From assembly GCA_028564925.1 (NCBI GenBank), contig CM053033.1, positions 82,435,968-82,499,967 on the forward strand: 64,000 nucleotides of DNA, read 5' to 3'. Below, in pieces: positions 47,401 to 60,100 of the stretch; the first letter of the stretch is position 1, and each line of letters opens with the position of its first letter. The DNA comes from Lithobates sylvaticus (Eukaryota; Chordata; Amphibia; Anura; Ranidae). The translations under genes were made by a program, and so were the position numbers. The notes beneath the pieces are model-generated. The model made no database searches. It was given only the letters and a program-made list of their open reading frames with translations, and was not told the DNA's origin.

Positions 47401-50400
47401 TGATGGTGGAGAACAGTAACAGGTGGGCGTGTCATAGCAACGTCCTAGCAACATGACAGGCATAAGCAATCTCTGTTTGGAGTTTTCCAGTAGGCTTTAT
47501 GAGGTATGCATAGATCCTACACCTATAGCAAGAGCATTATTCAACTTTGGTCAAAGCTGCATGGTTTAGTTCTATCTACAGACGCCCCTTATCTGCATAG
47601 GCAGTTTTTTGGTAAAGGTGAACTAATCCTCAAAGTTTTTATTTCAGGCTCAGACCTGCTAATGTACAACTCGTGGATGAAGATGTTTATACACAGGAGA
47701 TAAAATTGAATTTTCTCCATATTAACCTGGCAATTAGAGGGGTGAAACATGAAGAAAAAGCTCTTTTTGCAGAAAGGATTGGAAACCTTTTTACCTACCC
47801 TATATTGACCCAGAGTTACCGGGTTATTATCTCCAGCCCCTAAACATTGTGCATTATCAGTAAATTAGTGATAACACTGTCGCCTACTGTGTGACAGCAC
47901 AATAATAAACCATATCTACAGAGATAATGCTGTCAGCTCCATAGTTACGTCATTACAAATTTGAAATAAAAAATCTTGACTATGAACTTCAGCCATATAT
48001 AGCCTCCAGTAGTTTTATTGCAAAGGGAAGCAAAACAAAACTGGCCAATATTATCAGGTAATTATGAGGGGGCAATTTCTGACTCTATAAAGTACGTTTC
48101 AGTCCCTGGATTAAAATCTTAGAATAATTCAGTATCATAAAAAAAAAAAAAAAATTTCCTGCAGCGCAAGAAAGAAGATGTTCAGTGTTATTAAACATTT
48201 ATAAACAAACCAAGTCAACAATTTTTGACTTCTTTATCCATTCCAAAATCATTATTTAGTCATGACTTTATTCAAGCCAGGTTTATGGTATACCCACTGC
48301 ATCAAATCTTTGTCATAAGGAATTTCAATAAATGTATTTATTTTTTAATTTGAATTTTTTTCGATATGTCACACAGCTAACATACATTTTATATTTTTCC
48401 AAACAATATTCTAATAATCTCCTTTTTGTTCCTTTCTACTCCTCCCTTACTATAGTTACAGTATTAGTTGTTCATTCATTTTACACTCATGCCGCGTACA
48501 CACGTGCAGACTTTTGCCGGCGGACCTAGTCCAGCGGACAATCCCGCGGAACTTTCCAGCTAGGTCCGCTGGACTTTCCGAGCGTGTGGACTTGCCCACA
48601 CACGCACGGACTTCTCCAGCGGATAATCCGCCGGCCAAAAGTCCGCGGGACTTTTGAAAATGAACGGACTTGCCCACACACGGAGCAGTCCGTTCATTTC
48701 GAACGTAACTTCAGGTCACGTAGCTAGCGTAGGCAGTAAATGCCGCCGCGCTAGCTCCGCAAGCTGGCATGGATTTAAAGGGAATCCCCACGCCGAAAAA
48801 ATGGCGTGGGGGTTCCCCCCAAATCCAAGTCAGACCCTCATCCGAGCACGCAGCCTGGCAGGCCAGGAAAGGGGTGGGGACGAACGAGCGCCCCCCCCCT
48901 CCTGAGCCGTACCAGGCCGCGTGCCCTCAACATGGGGGGTGCCCTGGGGAAAGGGGGGCCGTGCGGCCCCCCCCACCCCAAAGCACCTTGTCCCCATGTT
49001 GATGAGGACAAGGACCTCTTCCCGACAACCCTGGCCGTTGGTTGTCGGGGTCTGCGGGCGGGGGCTTATCGGAATCTGGGAGCCCCCTTTAATAAGGGGG
49101 CCCCCAGATACCGGCCCCCCACCCTATGTGAATGAGTATGGGGTACGATGTACCCCTACCCATTCACCTAAGGTGTAAAATGTAAAGTACAAAAACACAC
49201 ACACTTTTGAAAAAATATTTTATTGCACTGCTCCGGGGGTCTTCTTCCGTCTTGGGGGTCTTCTCGCCGGACTCCTCCACTCTCTTCTGCTCTTTTACCT
49301 AGCTCTTTCACGAGCGGGGGAGTCCGGCTACCTTCTTCGTCGTTGCCGCCGTCGTCTGGGGGTCTCGATCCGCCTTCGGGGGTCTTCCGGGGGTCTCTTC
49401 TGTTCTTGCGGCGGTCGTCGTCTTCCGCGCCGCCGGCGCCGCCTTCTTCTTCTTCTTGTCCTTCTTGTTCTTCTTCTTCTTCCGATGTTGACCCGTCGCT
49501 GTCTCTGCCCGGAATGCCTGTGCCGCTCTGCGCTCGGACTTATATAGGGACATGGGGGACAGGGTCACATGTTCATGTCACATGGTGACCCCGCCCCTTG
49601 CGATGTCACAGTCCCAGCATCCTCCGGGACTGTGACAACACAAGGGGGCGGGGTCACCATGTGACATGTGCATGTGACCCTGTCCCCATGCCCCTATATA
49701 AGTCCAAGCGCAGCGCGGCACAAGCATTCCGGGCAGAGAGAGCGTCGGGTCAACATCGGAAGAAGAAGAACAAGAAGAAGGACAAGAAGAAGAAGAAGGC
49801 GCCGGTGGCGCGGAAGACGACGACCGCCGCAAGAACAGAAGAGACCCCCGGAAGACCCCGAAGGCGGATCGAGACCCCCAGACGACGGCGGCGACGACGA
49901 AGAAGGTAGCCGGACTCCCCCGCTCGTGAAAGAGCTAGGTAAAAGAGCAGAAGAGAGCGGAGGAGTCCGGCGAGAAGACCCCAAGACGGAAGAAGACCCC
50001 CGGAGCAGTGCAATAAAATATTTTTTCAAAAGTGTGTGTGTTTTTGTACTTTACATTTTACACCTTAGGTGAATGGGTAGGGGTACATCGTACCCCATAC
50101 TCATTCACATAGGGTGGGGGGCCGGTATCTGGGGGCCCCCTTATTAAAGGGGGCTCCCAGATTCCGATAAGCCCCCGCCCGCAGACCCCGACAACCAACG
50201 GCCAGGGTTGTCGGGAAGAGGCCCTTGTCCTCATCAACATGGGGACAAGGTGCTTTGGGGTGGGGGCACCCCCCATGTTGAGGGCACGCGGCCTGGTACG
50301 GCTCAGGAGGGGGGGGGCGCTCGTTCGTCCCCACCCCTTTCCTGGCCTGCCAGGCTGCGTGCTCGGATGAGGGTCTGACATGGATTTGGGGGGAACCCCC

Positions 50401-51106
50401 ACGCCGTTTTTTCGGCGTGGGGATTCCCTTTAAATCCATGCCAGGTCACGGAGCTAGCGCGGCGGCAGTAACTGCCTACGCTAGCTACGTAACCTGAAGT
50501 CACGTGCTAAATGAACGGACTTGCCGATGAGCGGCAAGTCCGTTCATTTCAAAAGTCCCGCGGACTTGCCCACTAACGGCGGGATTGGCAGTCCAGCGGA
50601 TAATTTTAAAACAAAACTTAAAACTTTGGTCCGCCGGACTTTGGCGCCAAAAAGTCCGCCGGCGCCCACACACGAGGGGATTATCCGCTGGACTTCAGTC
50701 CAGAGGATAATCCCGCGGGATTGTCCCTTCGTGTGTACGTGGCATCACAGTATTGTTAATGAGGAGTATTTAAAAATCAAATTTTTACACTAAAAACCTC
50801 TTTCAAGATCTTGTATATTTTCCAGTTCAGCTATTCTGTGATCCTTATATTACCCAGATATCTTGTCACGTAGTATTTGGGGTGGCTTGACTTATACGTT
50901 TCCCTTTTCCTACTCTTTAGCCAGGAAAGTATGATGCTGCACTTGTTGGACTGGTAAGACTGGTGTCAGTCCTGGTTTCTGCCGTTGTTATGGATAAAGC
51001 TGGAAGGAAAATTCTGCTCTTTATCTCTGGTAAGTGTTTAATTGGGGATACAGAGGGTGTAGCAAATCAGAACTCGGTGTATTGTTTTAGGAAGCAATCC
51101 TAAAAT

Positions 51107-51144
<38 letters not shown>

Positions 51145-54100
51145 TTTCAGTGTGCAATTCACTTTCTGTAGTAATTCACTGCAGGTTACCTCAGTTATTA
51201 TTACCAAAACTTAGGCCCCATTCACACGAACATGCCAATCGGGTCTCAGCGGAACCTCCATTCTCTATGGAGCGGCAGGTGTACATGGACATGTGTTTGT
51301 TTACAACTGCCTACAACCAGTCAGATTTTCTAAAAACAGATGGATGGGGAACCGGTCCGATTCTGTCCAGCGGATCGGATGGCAGCCTGTTGTAAATGGA
51401 CAAGTGGTCTGTTTACATCTGACCACCCTTAGAGGAGAGCGGGATGTGTCCACACTGCATAAGCAAAGCGGGCATTGACTTGTCACCTGCCTGCTCAGCG
51501 GGGATCAGCGGACAGATTCACTGCTGGGCAAGTGGATCACAGACAGTGTCCCCCCCATGTGAAAGAACCCTAATACATACTGATAAACAAAAAAAAGACT
51601 TGGAGCGCAGTAAAGCTGTTCATAGATCAATTGAAATTCAGCCAGTTCAGTAGGGACTGGCCAAATTTGAATCCATATATGGGCACTGTGGCTTTACAAA
51701 AGTCCATCTACTGATCGAATTCTGATCGAAGTGTCCTGCTGGAAAATGTCCTCTTGATCAGCACTGCAGGTTATAGCCCACAGCACTAATCTCTGTATTC
51801 AGATGGTGGGTAAGTCTCCCTGTTGGATTACAATGACACAGCTGGGAGGATTTTCCCATCCAGCTCAAATGTGTGGATGGGGGAATCTGGTCAGTTTTTT
51901 CATTCAGCCCCCTGGTTGACTCATCTATGGCTAGCTTAAATTTACATCAGACTACCGACTTAAGATATCATAATTGTCTGTTTTGACAATACAGTCAGTT
52001 CAGAATACAAATGTACTGTATGCCTGTATACACAGGCTGACTATGCAGTGTCCTCTGGCCAGCTGAATATTGAATATACAAAAATAGAGAAAAATGTGAA
52101 TCCCACTAGTAGAAAAATGTAGTATTCATCCTATAGATAAGGGGGTGTTGTCTAAATATAATATCTACAAACACCAACCTGAGTTGACTACAAATTTATC
52201 ACTAATGCTCCTGAAAAAATACAAGCATGTAAAACCCCTAATAACCATATGACCCCGTCCTGACTGGGACCAAAAGACCACCCTTGCAATAAGAATGGAA
52301 GAACGAGGGATGTGGAATGCAGTCCCCATAGGGAGCTGGACCCACCCTCCCATAGGCAGGGCCTCCCCCCAAAACACAGATATAAGGGCCCTAAACCACC
52401 CAACCAAGGATCATGAGTTGCCATCGTTCCTACTGGGTGTGGTACTCCACCTTAAAGCCACAATGGGCAAATTAAGCACTGCAAGGGACAATCCCAGCCA
52501 ATTTGGCTGCTAAACTGATCCTTGGTTGGGTGGTTTAGGCCACTTACATCTGTGTTTTGGGGGTAGACGCTGCTTAGGGGAGGATGGGCTCAGCTCCCTA
52601 TGGGGACTGCATTCCACATCCCTCATTCTTCTATTCTTATTGCGAGGGTGGTCTTTTGGTCCCAGTCAGGGCGGGGTCATATGGGGTTTTTAGGTGGGAA
52701 TTTTAGGAGGTCACAGGGTCATTAGGGGTTCTATAGTCTATATGTATTTTTTAGGTGGGAATTTTAGGGGTGTATACAGGATACAGTGCATTTGTATCCA
52801 GTCAGGGCTGGGTCATATGGGGTATTTTTATTTTTTCAGGCACATTATTGCTTAATAAATTTGTAGTTAACTCAGGTTGGTGTGTAGCGTCTTGTTGTTT
52901 TTTTCATTTGTCAGCTGAATATTCAGTTGGAAGAAATACATTTTCTCTGCAGCTTTTATTCATCAGTGATAATATTGAAGCACAGGCAATCAACGTGTAT
53001 TCTTGGCTGGAGCAATATCAATATCATTCCACAGCATGTGCGGTTCTGATCTTCTGACCTCAATCTAATGTTTCTCATGTCTGGCACAATCATTTGCACG
53101 CAATGTGACAAATTGTGCTGGACAAGCATTAGTGATAAGTGAACTGGCTCACCAAATATATAGCAAATGTTTGCTACAGATTTCCAATTCACTCCAACAG
53201 TATAACCCCTTACCAGTTTTTTTGACAGCCAGTGCCAGATTGTGCCAGCAAGTCTGCTACTCACCACTTCTGAGTGTCTTCTATGGATAGGGCAATAAGA
53301 GAGCTCTTCTCAATAATTGCTCTAAATGCTATTTGCCATGTCGTTTATTGAAGCCATGCTTACTTAGGCTCCATGAACACTGGGCTTAAAAAAACTCCAG
53401 TTACCTTGGCAGAAAAAAAAGCTCATATAGAATGTTTTTTGTACAGAATTAAGGCGAGTTTAGGAGTTTTTATGTGTTTTTTTTTCCTGCCAGAAAGCTC
53501 CAGTCAGAAACGCAAACCAGAAGGGTTTTATTCCTGCCTCTAAACATTAACCACTTTAAGACCAGCCTCGTTTTGGATTTTAGGTGTTTACATGTTTAAT
53601 TTTTTTTCTTTTTTCTTCTTTTTTTTTATATTCCAGTTATATTACAGGTAATCGTTTTATACATTCTTATACACACAATCCGGGAGGCATGAGAATTTAA
53701 ACAACTATAATACCTTTCTATGTACATTCCTATTCTCATTCTCTAAGTTATCCGGTATTCACTTCCGTTTTACCTATAATTATCCCTAGTCTAGTATTTA
53801 CCCCTTACCCTTTCCCAAAAAAAAAAAAAAAAAAAAAGAAGAAAGAAAAAAAAAAAGAAAGAAAAAAAAAAACAGGAACAAAAGGAAAAAGAGAAAAGAA
53901 ACCCCCCCCCCCCAGGCCCGGGTCAGCCCATGGAAGACAGTCTCTTCTACCTCTACCTTTCCCTAAACAGCTCTTTATATCTTCTCTAGATCAGTATTTC
54001 ACTCATCCAGGTTTCTCCCCAATAGAGTCTTACCCTCTTATGATCTCAAGAAGATATTCCACGGAGACCAGATTTCTATATATCTATCTTGTTGGTGTCG

Positions 54101-57100
54101 CGAAGAGAGGACCAAGTTTTCCAATTTGTTTATTTCTTCTACCTTCTGTATCCATTTCCCTACTGTAGGTGGTGTTGTTGATTTCCATACCATTGGGATA
54201 CAAGCCTTGGCCGCATCCACCAGATGGCCTATCACCAGCTCTCTGTATTTTTTTTCCGGTATCTGTGATATGTGAAATAGGAAGAAACATGGGTCATCTG
54301 GTATTCTATATTCTGTTACCATCTGGAGGATGCGGCCAATCTCCATCCAGTAGTTCTTTAATTTGGGGCAGTCCCAGAAAATGTGCAGCATTGTGCCTAT
54401 GTTTGCCTGACATCTCCAGCAGAGGTCTGATGCGTCAGGGAGGAATCTCTTCAATTTCTCTGGTGTCTTATACCACCTGGAAAAAATTTTAAAATTTGTT
54501 TCCTGGGTTTTTACACAAATTGATAATTCGTGTGTGAACCTCAGAACTTGGTCGATTTGTTTATTACTAAAATTTATCCCTAATTCCCGTTCCCATTCTA
54601 GTACACAGGACAGTTTATCATTCTCTTTTACCTTTGATAGTATTGTATAATTAAATGTTAACGTATGGGATTTTATCCCCTTTTCCAAGCACATTTTTTC
54701 AAAGTTATTGAGGGGTCTGTCAAAACATCTCGGATTGGCTAATGTCTTCAGGAAATGTGTCGTCTGTAATGCACTCCAGAATCTTAATCTGCCTTCGTCC
54801 ATAAGTTCTTTAATTGTCCACCACCTCCCTTCTTTCAGATAATTAAGGGCATTGAAGTCTCCCTTATTTCGTAAATATTTGAACGAACTATCGTCTATTC
54901 CCGGGGGGAATTCCGGGTTCCCCAATATTGGATATAATGGCGATATTTCTGGGGTTATCCCTATCAATGGGAATATTGACTTACAATTCCTGAGGGTTGT
55001 CCCTATCAAAGGATGCTTAAGTATATCTTTAAGGGAAGATGTTGAGCACCAGGGCGCTCTTCTCAGTTCTACAGGCGACTGTGCGTCCTCCATCTGTACC
55101 CATAATTTTGTCTCCTTATGTCTGTTCCAGTCTATTACCCTGCTGAGATGTATAGCCTGGTGGTATCTACGTAGGTCTGGGACTGCCAATCCTCCCTGTT
55201 CTTTAGTACGTGTTAATTGGGTACGGCGTATCCTAGGCTGTTTGTAAGCCCATATAAAATCAAAGACTATTTTTTGGCCTTGTTTAAAATATTTTACCGG
55301 GATCCGTATTGGTAGTGCCTGTAAGAGATACAAAAATTTAGGTAAAATGTTCATTTTAATTATATTACAGCGCCCTATCCAGGAATGAAGGCCTATTTTC
55401 CATTTGTTTAACAACATTTTCACCTCTTGTAGCAATGGGGGGAAGTTTAACCCAAATATTTTATCCATATTATACGTCAATCGTGTTCCTAAATACGTAA
55501 GAGCTGTATCTGTCCATTTAAATCTGAAATTTTCCTTCATTTGGTTTATTACTCCTTGTGGGCAATTTACCCCCATTGCCTCAGATTTCGTGTAGTTAAT
55601 CTGCAGGTTGGAGAGCAATTTATATCTTTTAAACTCTTTCATCAGGTTCGGTATTGAAATCAAGGGGTTTGTCAGAGAGAACATCATATCGTCAGCATAT
55701 GCTGATATCTTATATTGGGCTTCCCTTATTTTAATTCCTGTGATGTCCTGGTTTTGGCGTATTAAACAGAGAAGTGGTTCCAGCGACAGGGCAAAGAGGA
55801 GTGGGGATAGTGGGCATCCTTGTCTTGTCCCATTTGAGACTTGGAAGGTTTCCGAGATGACACCATTAACTTGTACTCTAGCTGTGGGATTTGAGTATAT
55901 AGATGTAATCCATTTTACCATTCTATTTCCGAAGCCTCCAAATCGTAATACTGAGATCATAAAGTTCCAATTTACCCTGTCGAAGGCTTTCTCTGCGTCT
56001 GTATTTATGAATACGCTTCGTATCTTAGATTTATCTGCTACATGAAGAAGATTGAGTACTTTAGTAGTGTTGTCTCTTGCTTCCCGTGTAGGGACAAATC
56101 CCACTTGATCTAAGTGGATCAGCCTAGTGATGTGTTGTTGTATCCTATTTGCTATAATTTTGGAAAAAATCTTTAGGTCTAAATTAAGTAAAGAGATAGG
56201 GCGGTAACTTCCACAGGAAGATGGATCTTTCCCCTCTTTGGGGATCACTGAAATTTGGGCTAATGTGGTCTCTTTGGCAAATCTTGCAGTCATGCTAAGA
56301 GAATTAAAGAATTTAACCATAAATGAAATCAGGGAGGGAAACAGGATTTTATAATATTGAGCCGATAGGCCATCTGGGCCTGGGGCTTTCCCTAGTTTAG
56401 TGTTCTTTATGGCTCCTTGAAGTTCTTCTATTGTTATCGGTTTTTCCATTTCCTCTCTATCTGGTTCTCCAATCTGTGGCATTTGTGATTGGGTCAGGTA
56501 GTTATCTATTTGTTCTTGTGTGGGGGGTTTGGTCTGTAAGTTATACAGTGATTTGTAGAACTCTTGAAATTCTTTGACTATATCTTTAGGTTTTGTAATC
56601 TTCAATTTTTTGGAGGATATTAGGTGTGGAATATAATTTCTTTGTCTCTGTTCTCTTAAGGATCTAGCTAGATAACTTCCGCATTTATCTCCCGATTCGT
56701 ATGTGAATTTTTTGCTTATCTGTAGCGCTGCTTTGGCTTTGTATAGTAGTAAATCTGAAATTTGTGTTCTTTTGGCCTTTAAGTCTTTTTCTAGTAGCTC
56801 AGATAATGTTTGTTTATGTTGTCCTTCTAAGATTGCTAGTTCTTCTAATAATAGTTTCAGTCTTTCTCTACGTTGGCGGTTAATTCTAGCCCCATGTTTA
56901 ATCAGGATCCCCCTTATGACCGTTTTGTGTGCTTCCCAGATATTTCCGGGGTCACATTCGGAATTATCATTTATGATAAAAAAAAAGTCCAATTCTTTAA
57001 TTACGTCTTCCAAGATCTCTTTATCCTGCAATAGGCTTTCATTTAATCTCCATTGCCTGAGTCTATTGTTCCTGGTATTCTGTAGAGCGTATTTCATAAA

Positions 57101-60100
57101 AATGGGTGCGTGGTCGCTCCAGGTTATAGACCCTATGCTAATTTCCTGCACAGCCTCTAATTGGGAGTGTGGTACTAGGAAATAGTCTATACGTGAGTAT
57201 GACCTATGGGGGGCTGAAAAGAAAGTATAATCTCTGTCCGCAGGAAAGAACAGCCGCCAAATATCGATCAATTGGTTCTTATGTAATGTTTTAGCTATCC
57301 GGCTACACGTTCCTGCAGGCAGAGACGACACTCCCGAGGAAGTATCCTCCGCTGGGTTCAATGGAACATTTAAATCACCCCCAAGAATCAGATGTCCTTC
57401 CGTAAACTCCGTCAAGCGACCCAGCACTTTATTCAGAAACTTTTCTTGGTGGACGTTTGGTGTATATATTGTTGCTAATGTAATTAAAGCTTCTCCTATT
57501 TTTCCTTTTACAAATAGAAATCGTCCTATTGGATCTTTAACTTGGTCTATTAGAACCCATGGTACTCTGCTCGCAAGTAAAATTGACACCCCTTTTGATT
57601 TTGCCTCCTGATTTGTAGAGTGATAGACAGTCGGAAAAGACTTGCTTTTTAAGTTTGGTAATTTGTCATCTCTAAAGTGAGTCTCCTGGATGAGTGCTAT
57701 ATCCGATCCGTAGCGTTGTAGTTCATGTATAAACATACGTCTCTTCTCGGGTATGTTTAATCCCTTTGCATTTAATGATATAATGTTAATTGTCTCCATG
57801 GGTTGACCCGGGGTACTCTAATCCCCTCCAAAACCAAAAAAAGGAGAAGAAGAGGGACGGAGGGGAGGGAAAAAAAAAAAAAAAGTCCAAAAAAAAAAAA
57901 AAAAAAAAAGGGAGTTTACATGTTTAAAACATTTTTTTTTGGTAGAAAAAAACGTAGAACCCCCAAACATTATATATTGTTTTTTTTCTAACACCCTAGA
58001 GAATAAAATGGCGGTCGTTGCAATACTTTTTTTCACACCGTATTTGCGCAGCGGTCTTACAAGCGTACTTTTTTTGGAAAAAAAAATTCACTTTTTTGAA
58101 TAAAAAAATAAGACAACAGTAAAGTTAGACCAATTTTTTTATATATTGTGAAAGATAATGTTACGCCGAGTAAATTGATACCTAACATGTCACGCTTCAA
58201 AATTGCGCCCGCTCGTGGAATGGCATCAAACTTTTCCCTCAAAAATCTCCATAGGCGACGTTTAAAAAATTCTACAGGTTGCATGTTTTGCGTTACAGAG
58301 GAGGTCTATGGCTATAATTATTGCTCTCGCTCTACCGATCGCGGCGATACATCACATGTGTGGTTTGACCACTGTTTTCATATGCGGGCGCTACTCACGC
58401 GCTTTAAAAAAAAAAGAAATTTTTTCTTATTTATTTTTCTTGATTTTATTTATGTTTACACTGTTTAAAAAAAAAAAAAAATTGGCTCACTTTTATTCCT
58501 ATTACAAGGAATTTAAACATCCCTTGTAATAGAAAAAAAGCATGACAGGTCCTCTTAAATATGAGATCTGGGGTCAAAAAGTTCTCAGATCTCATATTTG
58601 GACTTAAATGCAAAAAAAAAAAAAATGTCATTTAAAAAAATGACATTTGTAAAATGTGCCTTTAAGACATATGGGCGGAAGTGACGTTTTGACGTCGCTT
58701 CTGCCCTGCTATGGTATAGAGACGGGTGGCGGCCATCTTACCCTCACTCGTCTCTATACCCAGCCACGGATAGGTCCTGATCGCCTCTGCTGCTGCCGAC
58801 GGCTCCGGTAAGCGGCGGAAGGCGCGGGAGAGCGGCGGGAGGGGGGGGGCACCTCTCCCGCCGCCGATAACGGTGATCTCGTGGCGAATCCGCCGCGATG
58901 ACCACCATTATCGGAATTACGATCGGCGCCTGAAGAGATGGATATTGTGGCAGCAGCTGCTGCAGTTACCGAGATACCTCTTCAAAATAACGACGTATAT
59001 AGTCATGCGCCGGTCGTAAAGTGGTTAAGCTTAAAATATGCCTCTAATCGTCCTAATGTGCATGGACACATAGGATAACATTAGCTGCTTCTACAGGCAG
59101 AACACAAAACTTGTTTTTAAGTCAGTGTGCATTATGGAGCAATGTTATCTGGAAGTGGATTGGTAATAGGTACAAATTTTATTGGTTCACCTAATGCTAA
59201 AAATTCATAGCAGATAATCTGTCATGCAGAGCAAATTGCAGGTTGAGGATTACCAGTGGGTGCCGTTGTCAGTTATAAGCACCAAAAGTGCCAGTTCTCG
59301 TACAGGGAAGTTTTCCAATAAATGTGAGCAAAAGCAAAAAAAACTTTCACTTCTTAGAGAAAAAGAAAAAGAGATTGTCACCATATGTAACAGCTGAATG
59401 CTCTCAAACAACAGTTGCAACCACAGAAATAAACATATCAAGCCATGTAAAGGTAATACAGTTACAAATGTTTTCCACATAATAGATGACCTTCATATCC
59501 CTCTCCTTTTATATCCTTTAGGCTCTTTGATGATGGTCGCCTCCCTGGCAATGGGCCTCTATGTTCATTTCACAGTCGACGCAAAACACAATTCCACAAC
59601 CTTCAATATGACACTGATTGGGCCTGGGCCTCACGTAGAACCAAACTATCTGACTGTTATCCCCCTTATATGCATCATGTTGTATGTTTTAGGTAGGTGA
59701 AAATACAGTATCATTCATTATGCCATGTGCGTTGCATAGAAAGCATTCGTAGTCTGTGTTTGTGACGATTCAATATTCACCATACTGGGATATGAATCCG
59801 TTTACTGCTGCACAGTACCACTTCTCTTGTTCCGTATGCCGGGTGAAATTCTTAGCATCTGCTCATATTCTGTATGTGTGAACAACAGCACTTTTCATGT
59901 TTTGTATGCAGGTTGTAATTTTTTTATTATTATTATTCTGTATGTATGAATTCTGCTAGGTACTATTTCTCTTGTTCTGTAGGCAAGGTATAGTTTTCTG
60001 TATCAATTCTTATTTTGAATGTGTGGACGCAACACAGTAGCACTTCTCTTGTTCAGTATGCCAGACATAATTCTTAGTATCGGTGCTGGTTCTGTTATAG

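Larger units (their letters stand above)
48490..50744. mobile_element. Palindromic (foldback) MITE carrying a divergent cassette, intron 6
   Basis: The 2255-bp element has MITE ends TGCCGCGTACACACG and CGTGTGTACGTGGCA and the 3-bp duplication TCA (48487-48489, 50745-50747). It is a nearly perfect palindrome with its centre at about 49620 (GTCACAGTCCC...GGGACTGTGAC). Inside the MITE arms sits a cassette clearly related to those at 10190-11960 and 12720-14510: the GACAAGGTGCTTTGGGG block, TTATCGGAATCTGG, the GGGGTAC/GTACCCC hairpin, AATAAA, a purine tract and a GC-box centre. Small differences separate the arms. It has no transposase. Confidence 0.9.
53551..59024. mobile_element. piggyBac-like element split by a LINE
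   Basis: Terminal repeats CCACTTTAAGACC (left) and GGTCGTAAAGTGG (right) match at 12 of 13 positions, and TTAA flanks both sides (53547-53550, 59025-59028). Without the 4.3 kb LINE the element is about 1.15 kb with no transposase. A GC-rich 3' part (58740-58900: GGCGGCCATCTTACC, GGAGAGCGGCGGGAGG) precedes the right end. TTAA plus CC...GG ends suggest piggyBac. Confidence 0.85.

Noticed and set aside
49668-50072. 134-residue Arg-rich frame in the intron 6 element
   Set aside because: Read through a GAA/CGG-rich tract; overlapping frames on both strands are equally open and no family resemblance was seen.
54169-57185. Plus-strand open frames up to 160 residues within the LINE
   Set aside because: Antisense shadows of the 1253-residue ORF2.
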